NCBI GenBank assembly: GCA_903908065.1
Contig: CAIVQO010000016.1
Location: 1 to 46,757 of the forward strand
Length of the DNA stretch: 46,757 nucleotides
Source: an uncultured beta proteobacterium
GTDB taxonomy: Bacteria > Pseudomonadota > Gammaproteobacteria > Burkholderiales > Rhodocyclaceae
Reading direction: 5' to 3'
The first letter of the stretch is position 1, and each line of letters starts with the position of its first letter. Made by a program: the position numbers and the translations under genes. Positions 18,001 through 27,602 of this stretch are shown piece after piece. The notes below the pieces were generated by a model that was not told the DNA's origin, did not search any database, and saw only the letters and a list, made by a program, of their open reading frames with translations.

Positions 18001-18259
18001 CGAAAAGTTCGCGAAAGGCCAGCAGCGGCGCACCGTCGGGATCGTTGAGCTTGAGATCTTTCAGGCGCAGGCTCAGGGCCAGCGGATTGATCTCGGGTTT
18101 GCCCAGTGTCAGGCGGTGGCCGCTCTTTTCGGCGACGATGTTTTGCGCCTGCGTCTGCAGGATGCCGGGCAGGGCGAGCCAGGCAAAACCGAGCAGGAAA
18201 ACCAGCAGGCCGCCGATTGCCAGGGCCGCCGTGCGTGCGCGTTGCAGGGCCGGGCTCAT
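15041..18259 (-). CDS. large DUF748 (AsmA-like) envelope protein
   Basis: A 1072-residue protein with one N-terminal membrane segment (about residues 11-31) followed by a long beta-rich periplasmic body containing DUF748, related to AsmA-like proteins that may shuttle lipids between membranes. Low-complexity linkers rich in Ala and Pro lie near residues 380-400 and 600-630. The second contains PPAPTSASVPAPVP, encoded by a copy of the 23-bp dispersed repeat. The C-terminal helical tail is charged. It follows the yqjD-yqjE-yqjK-like genes on the same strand with a 9-base gap and is probably co-transcribed. The function is only inferred from relatives. Confidence 0.85.
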   Translation of the reverse strand: MSPALQRARTAALAIGGLLVFLLGFAWLALPGILQTQAQNIVAEKSGHRLTLGKPEINPLALSLRLKDLKLNDPDGAPLLAFRELFVDLSAASLARRGIVIEQLQLDGLAASAILRDDAQRPHNWSRLLAAFAGKEEKAAGPPPRIEIRDLQLRGAQIDLADQRTAPPFVSQVEAFDLELHDISTRPDDSGQFRIAARTAFGAELDWKGTATLAPLASAGQLSLRGIDLGKLAPLLAPRLPPQLGFVPPEGIAGVALDYRLGHADGKLALTLDPFAVELKDLVLRKPKAAGAPALTVKAIALQGARFDLATQQLAFQSLTVGDASLESGGGKQRMRLVALPEISVAPARIDLAAHVAEIGAVLLKNGRIAAHRDAAGAIDLLTTLQALAPAAAPAPASKPTPAAVASPPPAPWRFAIERVGLAGFGLGITDESMSPPLQLGIDEISLETSGVSEKLGQPLPLKAALRVASGGKLALEGKLVPATAAIDLQLKLEGLSLKPAQPLVGRHAALDLADGRLSAAGRVQHDAKSSGYRGSFAIDALRLNEASSDKVFLGWKSLGTRQLEVTPQKLQIGELLLDGLDTQLLIAKDGSTNFKRILRQADAPPKAEGTPAAVPPAPTSASVPAPVPGADGDQAAKPAFQINIDRLRFREGELDFADESLIFPFGTRIHKLRGSIAGLSSRPGAAGQLELDGQVDDFGMARAVGQVDPFDPTGFTEIKLVFRNLEMTRLTPYSATFAGRRIDSGKLSLDLDYNIRKRQLQSHNQVVIDKLVLGERVQSPSAKDLPLDLAIALLEDSDGRIDLGLPITGSLDDPQFSYGAIVWKVITNVLGKIVTAPFRALGALFGGGDEKLESIAFEAGARRLTPPEREKLVKLAAALNKRPALALAISGTWNEADRVALQDLQLRRTLLEKSGQKIDPQGDPGPISTRTPAIQAALESLFGERFGKAELDGLKQGFRNANPGQMEENLGGKMMSRLTGLVRPPRQLNESEVSALKGADFHAVLFQRLREKETIADERLQQLAAARGEAALAVLKEAKAPVERIQLGTPEKLADREHEVALKLGLGKAAR
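16401..16423 (+). repeat. dispersed 23-bp palindromic repeat, copy 2, inside DUF748 gene
   Basis: Arms GTCGGCG (16401-16407) and CGGCGGC (16417-16423) flank a 9-base centre CTGGCGGCA identical to that of copy 4. On the coding strand it reads in frame as AAVPPAPT in a flexible linker. Confidence 0.7.
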
Positions 18260-18268
18260 GGCGGTCGT

Positions 18269-18571
18269 TCAGCGCATGGAAGAGGCTTGTTTGAGCAGGC
18301 CTTGCAGCTTGCGCCAGGTCTGCCAGCCAAAAAACGCCCGTCGCGCCCAGCGCCAGGCGCGGCCCGGCCTGGCGACCAGCAGCGCAACGCCGACGCCGGC
18401 AACGATTTGCGGATGTCGCCACAACCAGTGCGCGCCAACGACCGCCAGGTCGGCGCCGGCGAGGGCCGGCCGCAACCCATTGGCATGGCGCGCGAAGTCG
18501 GCGCGCAGGGTATCGCCGGCGAGCTGCAGGCGCTGCTTCTTCAGGGCCAGTTCGAGGACGGACGGGTTCAT
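18269..18571 (-). CDS. YqjK-like protein
   Basis: A 100-residue basic protein with one hydrophobic segment near residues 55-68 and an RAWRWARRAFFGWQTWRK tail, resembling the YqjK family found after yqjD and yqjE. ATG 18571 overlaps the stop of the yqjE-like gene by 4 bases; an in-frame reading farther upstream belongs to another frame's shadow. The function is unknown. Confidence 0.75.
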   Translation of the reverse strand: MNPSVLELALKKQRLQLAGDTLRADFARHANGLRPALAGADLAVVGAHWLWRHPQIVAGVGVALLVARPGRAWRWARRAFFGWQTWRKLQGLLKQASSMR

Positions 18572-18984
18572 GGCCGGGTCGGCGTCTGGCTCGACGCCAG
18601 GGCGTCGCGGTCCTTGGCCAACTCGGCGAGACTGGCCTTGAACAAGGTCGAGCCGGCCTTGGCGAAATTCATCGCCATCACCAGGGCGACGATGCCGCCG
18701 CCGAGGAACAGCGCACTGAAGATGCCCAGGGCCAGCAGCCGGTTGCTGTCCCACAGCAGTACGGTGAGGAACACCGCGAGGAAGACCAGTCCGGCGCTGA
18801 GGCAGATGAAGGCGACGGCGCCATAGGTCACCAGCGACAGCAGGCGCAGGCGCTCCTCGGCCAGCTCGACGCCGAGCAGTTGCAGGCGGTTCTGCACCAG
18901 CGCGAGCGAGGTGCCGAACAGTCCTTTCAGCGATGCGAACAGACCCGCCCGGGACGCTGTGCCGCCGGGAGTGTCGTCAATCAT
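18568..18984 (-). CDS. YqjE/holin-superfamily membrane protein
   Basis: A 138-residue protein with two central membrane helices (about residues 50-75 and 83-108) and a charged N-terminal amphipathic part (LVQNRLQLLGVELAEERLRL). This is the layout of the YqjE, or phage_holin_3_6, family, a cellular envelope protein in spite of the name. It starts 4 bases after the yqjD-like gene and overlaps the yqjK-like gene. No lysis function is implied. Confidence 0.82.
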   Translation of the reverse strand: MIDDTPGGTASRAGLFASLKGLFGTSLALVQNRLQLLGVELAEERLRLLSLVTYGAVAFICLSAGLVFLAVFLTVLLWDSNRLLALGIFSALFLGGGIVALVMAMNFAKAGSTLFKASLAELAKDRDALASSQTPTRP

Positions 18985-18988
18985 CGGT

Positions 18989-19300
18989 TCAGCGACGGCC
19001 GATCAGCAGACCGGCAATGAAGCCGATGCCGGCGGCAACGCCGACCGAACGCCAGGGGTTGTCGTGCACGTAGTCGTCAGCGGCACGCCCGACCTGCTTG
19101 GCCTTGTCCACCACGACGGCTTCGGCTTCGGCCAGCTTGATCTTGGCCGCGGCGAGGCGGTCGGCGGTGCGGGCGCGGATCTCGGCGATCTTGTCGCCAG
19201 CCTGGCCGGCGGTGGCACGCAGCAGTTCTTCGCTGTCGGCGATCACCAGCTTGACGTCGGCGATCAGTTTTTCCTTGCTGACTTCGCTCATTTCACTCAT
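18989..19300 (-). CDS. DUF883 family protein (YqjD/ElaB-like)
   Basis: A 103-residue helical protein with a single C-terminal membrane anchor. The family hallmark is visible: a long amphipathic helix followed by DDYVHDNPWRSVGVAAGIGFIAG and a GRR end. E. coli YqjD binds ribosomes at the inner membrane in stationary phase and is under RpoS control; whether this one does is unknown. A strong AGGAGAG lies upstream of ATG 19300. It heads the minus-strand set DUF883, YqjE, YqjK, DUF748. Confidence 0.9.
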   Translation of the reverse strand: MSEMSEVSKEKLIADVKLVIADSEELLRATAGQAGDKIAEIRARTADRLAAAKIKLAEAEAVVVDKAKQVGRAADDYVHDNPWRSVGVAAGIGFIAGLLIGRR

Positions 19301-19370
19301 GTTGCTCTCCTGAAAGATAGGCTGAAACTGGAAGGCTACCCATTTTGGCGCGGTGCCGCAATGATGGATG

Positions 19371-20168
19371 TCATGCCACCGTGAAATCGTAGTCGACGGT
19401 TAGCGGCGCATGGTCGGAAAAACGCTGTTCCTTGTAGACCGAGACGGCGCGTGCCGTCGCCGCCAGCCCCGGCGTGGCGATCTGGTAGTCGATGCGCCAA
19501 CCGACGTTTTTGGCCCATGCCTGGCCGCGATTCGACCACCAGGTGTAAGCCTCGCCGGTGGCTTCCGGCAGCAGTTTGCGGTGCACATCGACCCAGCCGA
19601 GGTCGTCGAACACCGAGCTCAGCCAGGCGCGTTCTTCGGGCAGGAAGCCGGAATTCTTCTGGTTCGACTTCCAGTTCCTGAGGTCCTTCTCGGTGTGGGC
19701 GATGTTCCAGTCGCCGCAAAGCAGGACCTCGCGTTTCTTCGACTTTGCCTCCTTCGCCAGTTGTTCGAGGCGCGGCCGGAACTGGTCGAGAAAGCGGAAC
19801 TTGGCCTGCTGGCGTTCGTCTGAACTGGAGCCTGACGGCAGGTAAAGCGCCACCACCGAGAGCTTGCCGAAATCCGCCTGCAGGTAGCGGCCTTCGGCGT
19901 CGAACTCGGCGTTGCCGAAGCCTTCGACGATGCGGTCGGGTTCGCGCCGAGCATAGATGCCGACGCCGCTGTAGCCCTTCTTTTCGGCGCAGTGGAAGTA
20001 TCCGGCATAGCCGTCCGGCTGGCTCAACGCCGGCGTCAGGTCGGGCAACTGGGCCTTCAATTCCTGGACGCAGACGATGTCGGCGCGATGGCCGGCCAGC
20101 CAGTCGAAAACGCCCTTGCTGGCAGCGGAACGGATACCGTTGAGATTCAGGCTGAGTACTCGGAGCAT
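19371..20168 (-). CDS. xth: exodeoxyribonuclease III
   Basis: A DNA repair enzyme that cuts at abasic sites and removes 3' blocks. The 265-residue protein starts [15 protein letters not shown] with the catalytic Asn, has the metal-binding Glu in VQELKAQ, the GDWNIAH loop, WRIDYQ and the closing [12 protein letters not shown] with the catalytic Asp-His pair. ATG 20168 fits the family best; ATG 20180 would add four residues. Its start is less than 30 bases from that of pyrE on the other strand, so each gene's promoter must lie inside the other or the transcripts are nearly leaderless. Confidence 0.94.
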   Translation of the reverse strand: MLRVLSLNLNGIRSAASKGVFDWLAGHRADIVCVQELKAQLPDLTPALSQPDGYAGYFHCAEKKGYSGVGIYARREPDRIVEGFGNAEFDAEGRYLQADFGKLSVVALYLPSGSSSDERQQAKFRFLDQFRPRLEQLAKEAKSKKREVLLCGDWNIAHTEKDLRNWKSNQKNSGFLPEERAWLSSVFDDLGWVDVHRKLLPEATGEAYTWWSNRGQAWAKNVGWRIDYQIATPGLAATARAVSVYKEQRFSDHAPLTVDYDFTVA

Positions 20169-20194
20169 GGGGCTGTGCATGTAGAATGGGCGCG

Positions 20195-20863
20195 ATGAAC
20201 GCGAACGCCGATCTTGCCGCGACCAGCGCCTTGAGCCGCGAGTTTATCGCCTTCGCCTGCGAGCTGGGCGTGCTGCGCTTTGGTGAATTCAAGACCAAGG
20301 CCGGACGCCTCAGCCCCTATTTCTTCAATGCCGGATTGTTCAACGACGGGGCCTCGCTGGCCCGGCTGAGCAACTTTTATGCAAAGCGGATTGCCGCTGC
20401 CGGCGTCGCGTTTGACGTCCTCTTCGGGCCGGCCTACAAGGGCATACCCTTGGCTGCGGGCGCCGCAATGGCCTTGGCTGGGCTGGGCCGCAACCTGCCC
20501 TATGCCTACAACCGCAAGGAAGCCAAGGACCACGGCGAGGGCGGCAGCCTGGTCGGCGCGCCGCTCAAGGGGCGCGTGCTGATCATCGACGATGTCATTT
20601 CTGCCGGCACCTCGGTGCGCGAATCGGTTGAGTTGATCCGTGCCGCCGGTGCCACGCCGGCCGGCGTATTGATCGCGCTGGACCGCCAGGAGCGAGGCCA
20701 GGGCGAGCTTTCGGCGGTGCAGGAGGTGGAGCGGAATTACGGTATTCCCGTGTTCAGCGTTGCCAGCCTAACGGATTTGATCGATTATCTGTCCGGCCAT
20801 CCGGACCTGGAAGGCAATCTTGCTGCCGTGCGCAAGTACCGCGCACGGTATGGCGTCGATTGA
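20195..20863 (+). CDS. pyrE: orotate phosphoribosyltransferase
   Basis: PyrE joins orotate and PRPP to form orotidine monophosphate in pyrimidine synthesis. The 222-residue protein matches the family end to end: [19 protein letters not shown], the flexible-loop [13 protein letters not shown] with its catalytic Lys and the PRPP-binding motif [16 protein letters not shown] 20195 is chosen, with ATG 20186 possible. TAGAAT lies at 20182-20187, so a start of transcription at or next to the ATG is conceivable. The divergent neighbour is xth. Confidence 0.96.
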   Translation: MNANADLAATSALSREFIAFACELGVLRFGEFKTKAGRLSPYFFNAGLFNDGASLARLSNFYAKRIAAAGVAFDVLFGPAYKGIPLAAGAAMALAGLGRNLPYAYNRKEAKDHGEGGSLVGAPLKGRVLIIDDVISAGTSVRESVELIRAAGATPAGVLIALDRQERGQGELSAVQEVERNYGIPVFSVASLTDLIDYLSGHPDLEGNLAAVRKYRARYGVD

Positions 20864-20894
20864 TGTTCGACTGAAATTAACAGGGAGACCCCCC

Positions 20895-21644
20895 ATGCGC
20901 CTGATTCCCGTGCTGCTGTTCGCCTCGTCTGCCCTGCTTGCCCAGGGCGTTGCCGCGCAGGCGAGGATCTTCTGTTGCACTGACGACAAGGGCACCCGGG
21001 TCTGCGGCGACTTCCTGCCGCCTGCCTGCCAGGGCCGCGCCTATGAGGAACGTGACGGCAAGGGCTTCATTGCCAAGCAGGTCGAGGCGCCGCTGACCCC
21101 CGAGCAATTGGCAAAACGCGAAGCCGAAAACGCCAGGAAGGCCGAGGAGGCGAAGAAGGCGGCAGAAGAGCGCCGTCGCAACCAGGCGTTGCTGGCGACC
21201 TACTCCAGCGAAAAGGACATCCTGACCGCACGCGATCGTGCCCTGGCCGAGGTTGAAAAGAACCAGAAGCAGTCGCAGGGCCGGCTTGACGAGGCCAACA
21301 AGAAGAAAAAGAAGATCGACCAGGACAAGGAGTTCTACAAGGGCAAGGTCCTGCCGGAAGACGTCAAGGCTGCGATCCGCGAGAACGAGAAGGAGATTGC
21401 CGCGCAATCTGCCGCCGTGGCCGCCAAGATCAAGGAAGCCACCGAGGTTCGCACCCGCTTCGACGACGAGCGCAAGAAGTACCTCGAATTGACCGGCAAG
21501 AAGCCGGGAGAGGCGGCTGCTCCGGCCGCGGCTCCGGCGGCAAGCGCAGCTGCGGCCGCCGCACCTGCTGCCGCACCGGCATCGGCTCCGGCAAAACCGG
21601 CGCCGGCCTCCGCCGCACCCGCCAAGCCCGCCGAAAAGAAGTAA
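20895..21644 (+). CDS. secreted coiled-coil protein with Cys-rich N-terminal domain
   Basis: A 249-residue exported protein. A signal peptide ends near VAAQA (residues 15-21). A short domain follows with FCCTDDKGTRVCGDFLPPAC, reminiscent of DUF4124-type proteins. Next is a long charged coiled coil (about residues 75-200, rich in Lys, Glu and Ala) and a 40-residue Ala/Pro tail. GGGAGA precedes ATG 20895, which favours it over the in-frame start at 20820. The tail could cross or pack in the periplasm. I know no assigned function. Confidence 0.75.
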   Translation: MRLIPVLLFASSALLAQGVAAQARIFCCTDDKGTRVCGDFLPPACQGRAYEERDGKGFIAKQVEAPLTPEQLAKREAENARKAEEAKKAAEERRRNQALLATYSSEKDILTARDRALAEVEKNQKQSQGRLDEANKKKKKIDQDKEFYKGKVLPEDVKAAIRENEKEIAAQSAAVAAKIKEATEVRTRFDDERKKYLELTGKKPGEAAAPAAAPAASAAAAAAPAAAPASAPAKPAPASAAPAKPAEKK

Positions 21645-21650
21645 GCCGAC

Positions 21651-21667
21651 GGGCGGCACAGCCGCCC
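21651..21667. terminator. GC hairpin between convergent genes
   Basis: GGGCGGC (21651-21657) and GCCGCCC (21661-21667) pair around a 3-base loop between the stop codons of the coiled-coil gene and gatB. There is no T-run on either side, so termination would be weak or factor-assisted. Confidence 0.4.
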
Positions 21668-21677
21668 GGTTCGCTCC

Positions 21678-23120
21678 TTAGCCGCCCAGCTTCTTCTTCA
21701 GCAGTTCATTGACCTGCTGCGGGTTGGCCTTGCCCTTGGTGGCCTTCATCGCCTGGCCGACCAGTGCGTTGAATGCTTTTTCCTTGCCGGCGCGGAACTC
21801 TTCGACCGACTTCGCGTTGGCAGCCAGCACCTCGTCGATGATTTTTTCGATGGCGCCGCTGTCGGTGATCTGCTTCAGGCCCTGCGCCTCGATGATCGCA
21901 TCGGCGGTCTGTCCCTCGCCGTTCCACAGCGCCTCGAATACCTTCTTGGCGATGGTGTTGGAGATCGTGTTGTCGGCTATGCGCTGGATCAGGCCGGCCA
22001 GTTGCGGGGCCGAGATCGGAGAGGCTTCGATGTCCGTGTCGTTCTTGTTCAGGCGTGCGGCAAGTTCGCCCATGATCCAGTTGGCAATTGTCTTGGCATT
22101 GGCGGCACCCGCCGCGGCCACTGCGCTGACGAAATAATCGGCCATGCCGCGCGATGCGGTGAGGATCGCCGCGTCGTAGGCCGAAAGCCCGTAGTCCGCC
22201 TGGAAGCGTGCCTGCATGGCCTGCGGTAGTTCCGGCAATTCCGCTTTTACCTCGGTGATCCAGTCGTCGCCGATTTCCAGCGGCAGCAGGTCGGGATCGG
22301 GGAAGTAGCGGTAATCGTGGGCGTCTTCCTTGCTGCGCATGGCGCGGGTTTCGCCGGTATCCGGATCGAACAGCACCGTGGCCTGGCGGATGGCACGGCC
22401 CTCGGTGATCTCGTTGATCTGCCACTGCACCTCGAAATCGATCGCCTGCTGCATGAAGCGGAAGGAGTTGAGGTTCTTGATCTCGCGCCGCGTGCCGAAT
22501 TCCTTCTGCCCGACCGGACGCACCGAGACGTTGGCATCGCAGCGGAATGATCCTTCCTGCATGTTGCCGTCGCAGATGCCGATCCATTGCACCAGCGCGT
22601 GCAGGGCGCGGGCATAGGCCACGGCTTCCGCCGAGGAGCGCATGTCCGGCTCGGTGACGATTTCGAGCAGCGGGGTGCCGGCGCGGTTGAGGTCGATGCC
22701 TGTGCGGCCGTGGAAGTCCTCGTGCAGCGACTTGCCGGCGTCCTCCTCGAGGTGGGCACGGGTCAGGTGCACGAATTTCTCGTGTTCGCCAACGCGGATC
22801 GACAAGCCGCCACCCTGCACCACCGGAATCTCGAACTGACTGATCTGGTAGCCCTTGGGCAGGTCGGGGTAGAAGTAGTTCTTGCGTGCGAATACCGAGC
22901 GCGGCGCGATGCTGGCGCCCACCGCCAGTCCGAACTTGATGGCGCAAACCACGGCTTCGCGGTTGAGCACCGGCAGCACGCCGGGCAGGGCGATGTCCAC
23001 GGCGTTGGCCTGCAGGTTAGGCTCGGCGCCGAAGGCGATGCTGCTGCCGGAAAAAATCTTCGACTTTGTTTGCAGCTGGGCATGGGTTTCCAGCCCGATC
23101 ACGACTTCCCACTGGCTCAT
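21678..23120 (-). CDS. gatB: Asp/Glu-tRNA amidotransferase subunit B
   Basis: GatB binds the misacylated Asp-tRNA(Asn) or Glu-tRNA(Gln) and activates its side-chain carboxyl with ATP so GatA's ammonia can amidate it. The 480-residue protein starts [20 protein letters not shown] with the family signature, followed by [14 protein letters not shown]-type sequence (here [18 protein letters not shown]) and the C-terminal YqeY-like tail. Its start overlaps the gatA stop by 4 bases; the order gatC-gatA-gatB is normal. Confidence 0.97.
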   Translation of the reverse strand: MSQWEVVIGLETHAQLQTKSKIFSGSSIAFGAEPNLQANAVDIALPGVLPVLNREAVVCAIKFGLAVGASIAPRSVFARKNYFYPDLPKGYQISQFEIPVVQGGGLSIRVGEHEKFVHLTRAHLEEDAGKSLHEDFHGRTGIDLNRAGTPLLEIVTEPDMRSSAEAVAYARALHALVQWIGICDGNMQEGSFRCDANVSVRPVGQKEFGTRREIKNLNSFRFMQQAIDFEVQWQINEITEGRAIRQATVLFDPDTGETRAMRSKEDAHDYRYFPDPDLLPLEIGDDWITEVKAELPELPQAMQARFQADYGLSAYDAAILTASRGMADYFVSAVAAAGAANAKTIANWIMGELAARLNKNDTDIEASPISAPQLAGLIQRIADNTISNTIAKKVFEALWNGEGQTADAIIEAQGLKQITDSGAIEKIIDEVLAANAKSVEEFRAGKEKAFNALVGQAMKATKGKANPQQVNELLKKKLGG

Positions 23121-24586
23121 TTCATTGCCTCCGGCATGCGTGCGTGCCAGTCGGTGACTTTCTGGTACTGGTGCGCCGCCTGCAGCATCTTCGCTTCGCC
23201 AAACCAGCTGCCGATGATCTGCAGGCCCACCGGCATGGCATTGGCGCCGAAGCCGCAGGGCAGCGACATGCCGGGCAGGCCGGCGAGGTTGGTCGAGATG
23301 GTGTAGATGTCCGACAGGTACATCTGCACCGGGTCCGCGCTCTTGGCGCCGAAGGCGAAGGCCACCGAGGGCGAGGTCGGACCCATGATCACGTCGCAGC
23401 TTTCGAAGGCGCGCTGGAAGTCGGCGGCGATCAGGCGGCGAATTTTCTGCGCCTTCAGGTAGTAGGCATCGTAATAGCCGTGCGACAGCACGTAGGTGCC
23501 GATCAGTATCCGGCGCTTCACTTCGGCGCCGAAGCCCTGCGCGCGCGACTTCGAATACATGTCGTTGAGATCGCCGTAGTCCGGCGCGCGGTAGCCGTAG
23601 CGTACGCCGTCGAAGCGCGACAGGTTGGAGCTGGCTTCAGCCGGTGCGATCACGTAGTAGGCGGGTACCGAGAGGCCCGAGTTGGGCAGGCTGACTTCGA
23701 CCGTGCTGGCACCCAGCTTGCGGTATTCGGCCAGCGCGGCATCCACTGCAGCGCGCACGTCGTCGTCCATGCCGGCGCCAAAGAATTCCTTCGGCAGACC
23801 GATGCGCAGCCCGGCCAGAGGTCGTTCCAGGTCACGCGCGTAGTTCTCGGCCGGACGCTCCAGCGAGGTCGAGTCGCGAGCATCGAAACCGGCCATGGCA
23901 TTCAGCAGCAGGGCGCAGTCCTCTGCCGACTTGGCCATTGGCCCGGCCTGGTCGAGGCTGGAGGCAAAGGCGATCATGCCGTAGCGGCTGACCACGCCGT
24001 AGGTCGGCTTCAACCCGGTGAGGCCGCACAGGGCCGCCGGCTGGCGGATCGAGCCGCCGGTGTCGGTGCCGGTGGCGACCGGCGCCAGGCGCGCGGCGAC
24101 GGCCGCCGCCGAGCCGCCCGAGGAGCCTCCCGGCACCCGGGTCGTGTCCCAGGGGTTCTTCACCGGGCCGAAATACGAGGTCTCATTGGACGAACCCATG
24201 GCGAACTCGTCCATGTTCAGCTTGCCCAGCGTGACCATGCCGGCGGCGTTCAACTGCTCGACGACATGGGCGTCGTAGGGCGAGATGAAGTTCTCCAGCA
24301 TGCGCGAACCGCAGCTCGTGCGCCAGCCTTTGGTGCAGAAAATATCCTTGTGCGCCAATGGGATGCCGGCCAGCGGCGTGTCCTGGGCGCCGACTTTTCC
24401 GGATGCGTCGGCGGCCTTCGCCTGGGCCAGCGTGCGTTCGCGGTCCAGCGCGATGTAGGCATTGAGCGCCGGATTGTGCTTTTCGATGCGGTCGAGGAAC
24501 AGCGTCGCCAGCTCAACCGCAGAGACCTTCCTGGCCTTGAGTGCAGCGGCAAGTTCGCCGAGGGAGGAATTGGCCAGGTCGCTCAT
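23117..24586 (-). CDS. gatA: Asp/Glu-tRNA amidotransferase subunit A
   Basis: GatA is the glutaminase subunit that releases ammonia. The amidase-signature triad is complete: Lys80 in PLAHKD, Ser155 in GGSSGGS and nucleophile Ser179 in GTDTGGSIR. At 489 residues it has full family length. It overlaps gatC and gatB by 4 bases each. Unlike the amidase remnant at 8774, this copy is intact. Confidence 0.97.
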   Translation of the reverse strand: MSDLANSSLGELAAALKARKVSAVELATLFLDRIEKHNPALNAYIALDRERTLAQAKAADASGKVGAQDTPLAGIPLAHKDIFCTKGWRTSCGSRMLENFISPYDAHVVEQLNAAGMVTLGKLNMDEFAMGSSNETSYFGPVKNPWDTTRVPGGSSGGSAAAVAARLAPVATGTDTGGSIRQPAALCGLTGLKPTYGVVSRYGMIAFASSLDQAGPMAKSAEDCALLLNAMAGFDARDSTSLERPAENYARDLERPLAGLRIGLPKEFFGAGMDDDVRAAVDAALAEYRKLGASTVEVSLPNSGLSVPAYYVIAPAEASSNLSRFDGVRYGYRAPDYGDLNDMYSKSRAQGFGAEVKRRILIGTYVLSHGYYDAYYLKAQKIRRLIAADFQRAFESCDVIMGPTSPSVAFAFGAKSADPVQMYLSDIYTISTNLAGLPGMSLPCGFGANAMPVGLQIIGSWFGEAKMLQAAHQYQKVTDWHARMPEAMK

Positions 24587-24870
24587 TCGATGACTTTCGG
24601 GACAAGGTACAGGCCCGCTTCGGTTTCCGGCGCCACGGCCTGGAACTCGGCGCGACGGTCGGTTTCGGTCACCACGTCAGGACGCAGGCGCTGCACCACG
24701 TCGACGGCGTGGGCCATCGGTTCGATGCCGGCGGTATCGACGGCCTGCAGCTGTTCGATGAAGCCGAGGATGCCGTTGAGCTGTTCGCGGGTGGTTTCGC
24801 GTTCGGCGGGGGATAGCTCGATGCGGGACAACAGGGCGATGCGGGAAACGTCTTCCGGGGTCAGGGACAT
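24583..24870 (-). CDS. gatC: Asp/Glu-tRNA amidotransferase subunit C
   Basis: GatC wraps around GatA and stabilises the GatCAB complex. The 95-residue protein opens with [20 protein letters not shown] and ends with the [10 protein letters not shown] segment typical of the family. ATG 24870 is chosen on this N-terminus; an in-frame reading farther upstream adds a Pro-rich stretch unlike the family. It heads the minus-strand operon, divergent from mreB, 137 bases apart. Confidence 0.94.
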   Translation of the reverse strand: MSLTPEDVSRIALLSRIELSPAERETTREQLNGILGFIEQLQAVDTAGIEPMAHAVDVVQRLRPDVVTETDRRAEFQAVAPETEAGLYLVPKVIE

Positions 24871-24947
24871 GGCGGCTGGCGGGATGTTGGGGCCGGGCCG
24901 GCTCGGCGGGAGCACCCGGCAAAGCCGTAAATCGGCAAGCCCGATAG

Positions 24948-26051
<1,104 letters not shown>

Positions 26052-26098
26052 GCCCCGCGGCGTGTAGTTTCCACTTTGGCCCCGTGTCCCCGCGGGGC
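26052..26098 (+). promoter_or_regulatory. 9-bp inverted repeat between mreB and mreC
   Basis: GCCCCGCGG (26052-26060) starts right after the mreB stop and is perfectly complementary to CCGCGGGGC (26090-26098); 29 bases lie between them. No T-run follows. It could protect the mreB message end or lower expression of mreC and the genes behind it. Confidence 0.5.
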
Positions 26099-26127
26099 GC
26101 AATTTCTGCGAGGGCGCACCCGCTTTG

Positions 26128-27048
26128 ATGTCCGTCGTTGGTCATGCACCGCCACCCTTTTTCAAGCGGGGTCCGGCGCCGCTGGTGCGGCTGGCCTTCT
26201 TCGTTTCGCTGTCGCTGGTGCTGCTGGTCGCCGACCTGCGCTTCCACACCCTGGAATGGGCGCGTCTCGCAGTGGCCACCGCGGCCTGGCCGCTGCAGCG
26301 CATCACCGGCATGCCGATCGACGCCGCGGGCGATTTCGGCAGCTACCTGTCGCGCCAATCGACCCTGCTGAAGGAGAACGAGGAGCTGCGCCGGCGCCAG
26401 CTGGAAACCGCCAACCTGCTGCTGCGCCAGGACCATTTGGAACAGGAGAACAAGCGCCTGCGTACCCTGCTCGACATGCGCGAACGCCAGCCGGTCGAGG
26501 GCCGCATCGCCGAGATCCTGTATGCCGCGCGCGATCCCTTTTCGCGTCGGGTGATCATCGACAAGGGCAGCCAGCACGGGATTGCCTCGGGCAATGCGGT
26601 GGTCGATGACATCGGCGTCATCGGCCAGGTGGTGCGCGTCTTTCCGCTGACTTCGGAAGTTCTGCTGCTAACCGACAAGGAGCAGGCGATTCCGGTATCG
26701 GTGCAGCGCAATGGCTTGCGCGCCGTGCTGGCCGGGGCCGGCTCGGGCATGATGGAACTGCGCTTCCTGGCGGCCAACGCCGAGGTCCAGGTCGGCGACA
26801 TCCTCGTCACCTCGGGCCTCGACGGCGTGTACCTTCCGGGCCTGCCGGTGGCCAGGGTGGCCAAGATCGACCGCGACAGCTCGTACTCCTTTGCCCGCAT
26901 CATCTGTACCCCGCTCGCCGGCGTCGAGCGCCACGGCCTGGCACTGGTGCTGGGTGCGCGCACGGCCCTGCCGCCGCAGCCCGAGGATGCGCCCGCGGTG
27001 CCGGACCAGCCCACGCGCGGCAAGCGCGTGAAAAAGAAGGTACGCTGA
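26128..27048 (+). CDS. mreC: rod-shape determining protein MreC
   Basis: MreC is a periplasmic scaffold of the elongasome linking MreB to PBP2. The 306-residue protein has a basic N-terminus, one membrane helix (about residues 25-40), a coiled coil (LLKENEELRRRQLETANLLL and onward) and the beta-rich MreC domain with VVDDIGVIGQV and GDILVTSGLDGVYLPGLPV. The tail is Pro- and Lys-rich. ATG 26128 is used; TTG directly before it is in frame. mreD starts 1 base after the stop. Confidence 0.95.
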   Translation: MSVVGHAPPPFFKRGPAPLVRLAFFVSLSLVLLVADLRFHTLEWARLAVATAAWPLQRITGMPIDAAGDFGSYLSRQSTLLKENEELRRRQLETANLLLRQDHLEQENKRLRTLLDMRERQPVEGRIAEILYAARDPFSRRVIIDKGSQHGIASGNAVVDDIGVIGQVVRVFPLTSEVLLLTDKEQAIPVSVQRNGLRAVLAGAGSGMMELRFLAANAEVQVGDILVTSGLDGVYLPGLPVARVAKIDRDSSYSFARIICTPLAGVERHGLALVLGARTALPPQPEDAPAVPDQPTRGKRVKKKVR

Positions 27049-27049
27049 C

Positions 27050-27571
27050 ATGCAGCCCACCCATTCCTCCCGCCGCATCCTGCTGCCGGTCAAGAACTGG
27101 TTCATCCTGCTGACCCTGATCCTGGCGCTGGTGCTCAACCTGGTCCCCTTCGGGCGCTTCCCCGGCATCCCCGACTGGGTGGCGCTGGTGCTGGCCTTCT
27201 GGTGCATCCACCAGCCGCTCAAGGTAGGCATGGCCGCCGGCTTCCTGCTCGGGCTGGCGATGGACGTCGCCGACGCCAGCGTCATGGGCCAGCATGCGCT
27301 GGCTTACGTACTGCTGGCCTACTTTGCCGCCGGCTGGTCACGCCGCGTGCTCTGGTTCCCGCTCGCACAGCAGGCGCTGCACGTGCTGCCCATGCTGCTC
27401 GGGATGCAGATCGTGATGCTGGTGACGCGCATGATCGGCGGCGCCGAATTCCCCGGCGTGCTCTGGTTCCTGTCCAGCATCACGGCAACCCTGCTGTGGC
27501 ATCCGATCACTTATGTGCTGCTGACGCCCCAGTTCCAGCCGGAGGACAAGGATGTCCATCGGCCGATCTGA
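27050..27571 (+). CDS. mreD: rod-shape determining protein MreD
   Basis: A 173-residue integral membrane protein with about five helices, partner of MreC in the elongasome. FPGIPDWVALVLAFWCIHQP and the GLAMDVADASVMGQHALAY segment are conserved in MreD. It is tightly spaced between mreC and mrdA, which starts 31 bases on. Confidence 0.94.
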   Translation: MQPTHSSRRILLPVKNWFILLTLILALVLNLVPFGRFPGIPDWVALVLAFWCIHQPLKVGMAAGFLLGLAMDVADASVMGQHALAYVLLAYFAAGWSRRVLWFPLAQQALHVLPMLLGMQIVMLVTRMIGGAEFPGVLWFLSSITATLLWHPITYVLLTPQFQPEDKDVHRPI

Positions 27572-27602
27572 GGCCGCGGCCAAGGTCGCCGGCGCCTAGT
27601 CC

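Noticed and set aside
18568-18984. Phage holin and thus a prophage remnant
   Set aside because: The YqjE-type family is a cellular protein found between yqjD and yqjK homologs; no other phage gene is near.
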